Source: Bifidobacterium biavatii DSM 23969
GTDB lineage: Bacteria > Actinomycetota > Actinomycetes > Actinomycetales > Bifidobacteriaceae
Direction of reading: 5' to 3'
NCBI RefSeq assembly: GCF_000741165.1
Contig: NZ_JGYN01000011.1
Location: 1 to 53,999 of the forward strand
DNA: 53,999 nucleotides
In this document: positions 53,005 through 53,999 of the stretch, piece by piece
Layout: each line of letters begins with the position of its first letter
How positions within the stretch are numbered: position 1 is the stretch's first letter
Position numbers and translations under genes: made by a program
Notes under the pieces: generated by a model
What the model was told of the DNA's origin: nothing
Seen by the model: the letters and a program-made list of their open reading frames with translations, nothing else
Databases searched by the model: none

Positions 53005-53409
53005 ATGACCGATGTTCAGGCAGAGTCGACCGCCGATCAGATCATCGCCGTGTTCGACAAGATCAACGAGAAGGTGGATGCCATGCGCGCGAAGCGGATC
53101 AACGATCCCGATTCCCTCGGCGACAAGTTGCTGAAGTTCGCCCTGCCGTCCGTCGCCGGCTTCGTTGCCGGCAAATTGTTTACGTTTGCGTGGAATCGCA
53201 GTGTGGGCCGCAATCGCAAGGCCGCGATGCCGGCTGGCACAGCCGGTGCCGGTTCGCTCGGCGACGGCGTGGTCGACGAGAAGGAAAGCCTGATGATGAG
53301 CGTGCTGTTTTCCGCACTGTCGTCGGCGGTCGGCGCAGCGGTGTCTCAGCTGTCCGATCGCGGTTCGCAGGCGATTGTCGATCGTCGTCACCGTCGCCGG
53401 AACGACTGA
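53005..53409 (+). CDS. DUF4235-like small membrane protein
   Basis: 134 residues from ATG 53005 (ATG 52996 is possible). Two hydrophobic stretches (FALPSVAGFVAGKLFTFAW at about 46-64, and SVLFSALSSAVGAAVSQLS near 105-123) with an Arg/Lys-rich end fit actinobacterial DUF4235. Function unknown. Confidence 0.8.
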   Translation: MTDVQAESTADQIIAVFDKINEKVDAMRAKRINDPDSLGDKLLKFALPSVAGFVAGKLFTFAWNRSVGRNRKAAMPAGTAGAGSLGDGVVDEKESLMMSVLFSALSSAVGAAVSQLSDRGSQAIVDRRHRRRND

Positions 53410-53495
53410 CGGTCGAACGGCCGCATCGTCGCGGAATCGTGCGCCGTATGACTTCGGCTCTGGTCGAAAGCCGCGACCGGTTATGGCCATCGCGA

Positions 53496-53747
53496 CTATC
53501 GGCGGCGCGGTTTGTAGCCTTTCTTGCGTGAGTGCGGCTTAAGCTGCTGGTTGAGCGGCACCGCGCGATAACTGTTGTTCGGATCGCGATGCGTCAAGTG
53601 CCATGTGCCGCAGTATTCGCAGCGATATACCCACAGTTCCGCGCCGCGCTCACGCAAGCTTTGGTCGGCGGCTTGTTCCGCCTGCGCCTTGTCGTGATAC
53701 ATGATTTTGTTTGATTCGGTACAGCGCTTGGGAACGAAGTAGTGCAT
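53496..53747 (-). CDS. Small conserved protein with CxxCGTWHLT zinc-ribbon-like motif
   Basis: 83 residues from ATG 53747. CEYCGTWHLTHR gives two Cys and two His that could hold a metal; the C-terminus is strongly basic (HSRKKGYKPRRR), which suggests nucleic-acid binding. It lies just downstream of the rRNA operon on the same strand. No known function. Confidence 0.72.
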   Translation of the reverse strand: MHYFVPKRCTESNKIMYHDKAQAEQAADQSLRERGAELWVYRCEYCGTWHLTHRDPNNSYRAVPLNQQLKPHSRKKGYKPRRR

Positions 53748-53792
53748 GGTAGTAACCGTAATACAAATGATGCAATGTTTGGTGTGGGTATG

Positions 53793-53832
53793 GTAATGGC
53801 CTCGGGAGCATTGTGCTCGACCGGGGCCATTC
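53793..53832 (-). terminator. Terminator hairpin after the 5S rRNA
   Basis: AATGGCC... (53793 on) pairs with GGCCATT (53826-53832); the inner stem GAGCA/TGCTC has a 3-nt loop. It lies 10 bp past the 5S 3' end and would end the rRNA operon. Confidence 0.75.
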
Positions 53833-53841
53833 ATATGTGTT

Positions 53842-53960
53842 GATGCGGCGGTGTGCTACTCTCCCACACTCTGTCGGGTGCAGTACCATTGCCGTGCCAG
53901 GCCTTAGCTTCCGGGTTCGGAATGGAGCCGGGCGTCTCACCTGGGCCATGACCGCCGCAA
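53842..53960 (-). rRNA. rrf: 5S ribosomal RNA
   Basis: On the minus strand the sequence runs GCGGCGGTCATGGCCCAGG to GCACACCGCCGC, with the conserved CCGAACCCGGAAG loop and matching terminal helix. About 119 nt. The 23S gene should lie just right of the window. Confidence 0.95.
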
Positions 53961-53999
53961 ATCTTTAATTAACAGTTAAACAAGCATGCTCGTTTAACC

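Overview
The window is a high-GC actinobacterial chromosome segment, most likely Bifidobacterium. This is judged from the gene types and order: GlgX, S9, L13, MalQ, LacI regulators, ABC sugar importers without their own ATPase, YccF, GGT and Tgt. The species cannot be fixed from the sequence. The right edge holds a 5S rRNA gene on the minus strand, so an rRNA operon continues beyond the window. Two parS-type palindromes (one perfect, one 15 of 16) suggest the origin-proximal part of the chromosome.

Layout. 1-3427: end of a ROK-family gene and glycogen debranching enzyme glgX. 3470-18856: an accessory carbohydrate locus. It has two paralogous LacI repressors, two paralogous GH115-type alpha-glucuronidase genes, two lipoprotein solute-binding proteins, a permease pair and a CE12-like SGNH acetylesterase with a possible SLH-like tail. 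Three transcription units of this locus start at promoters of the same design, a -10 box followed by two ATACGTAT octamers 14 bp apart. Single octamers lie before both LacI genes. No enzyme of the locus has an export signal, so the picture is import of acidic, probably acetylated oligosaccharides and intracellular removal of uronic acid and acetyl groups under local repression. 18938-24004: housekeeping genes rpsI, rplM, malQ, a repeat protein and a YigZ-family protein. 24160-29820: a CapA-like protein, a 957-bp non-coding stretch rich in structured repeats, and a large secreted Ig-like/DUF5648 protein preceded by a 12-G tract.

30232-37691: tRNA-Gly, an AlbA_2 (Schlafen-type) ATP-binding regulator behind a nested palindrome, then a LytTR response regulator, a soluble histidine kinase and two overlapping ABC exporter half-transporter genes behind a 21-bp-period direct repeat. 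37704-46881: HtpX, ferredoxin-NADP reductase, a P1B-type ATPase with an unusual insert, an HtrA-type protease and Tgt. 47046-53999: a gamma-glutamyltransferase, a tyrosine-integrase remnant beside tRNA-Leu, YccF, a GH13 alpha-glucosidase, a histidine phosphatase, a DUF4235-like protein, a small CxxC protein and 5S rRNA.

No CRISPR array, insertion sequence or intact prophage was seen. The observations most worth checking are the ATACGTAT promoter-operator set with its GH115/CE12 locus, the repeat with compensatory stem changes at 26113-26638, the four-hairpin array at 4612-4840, the poly-G tract before the secreted protein, and the LytTR/twin-ABC module.
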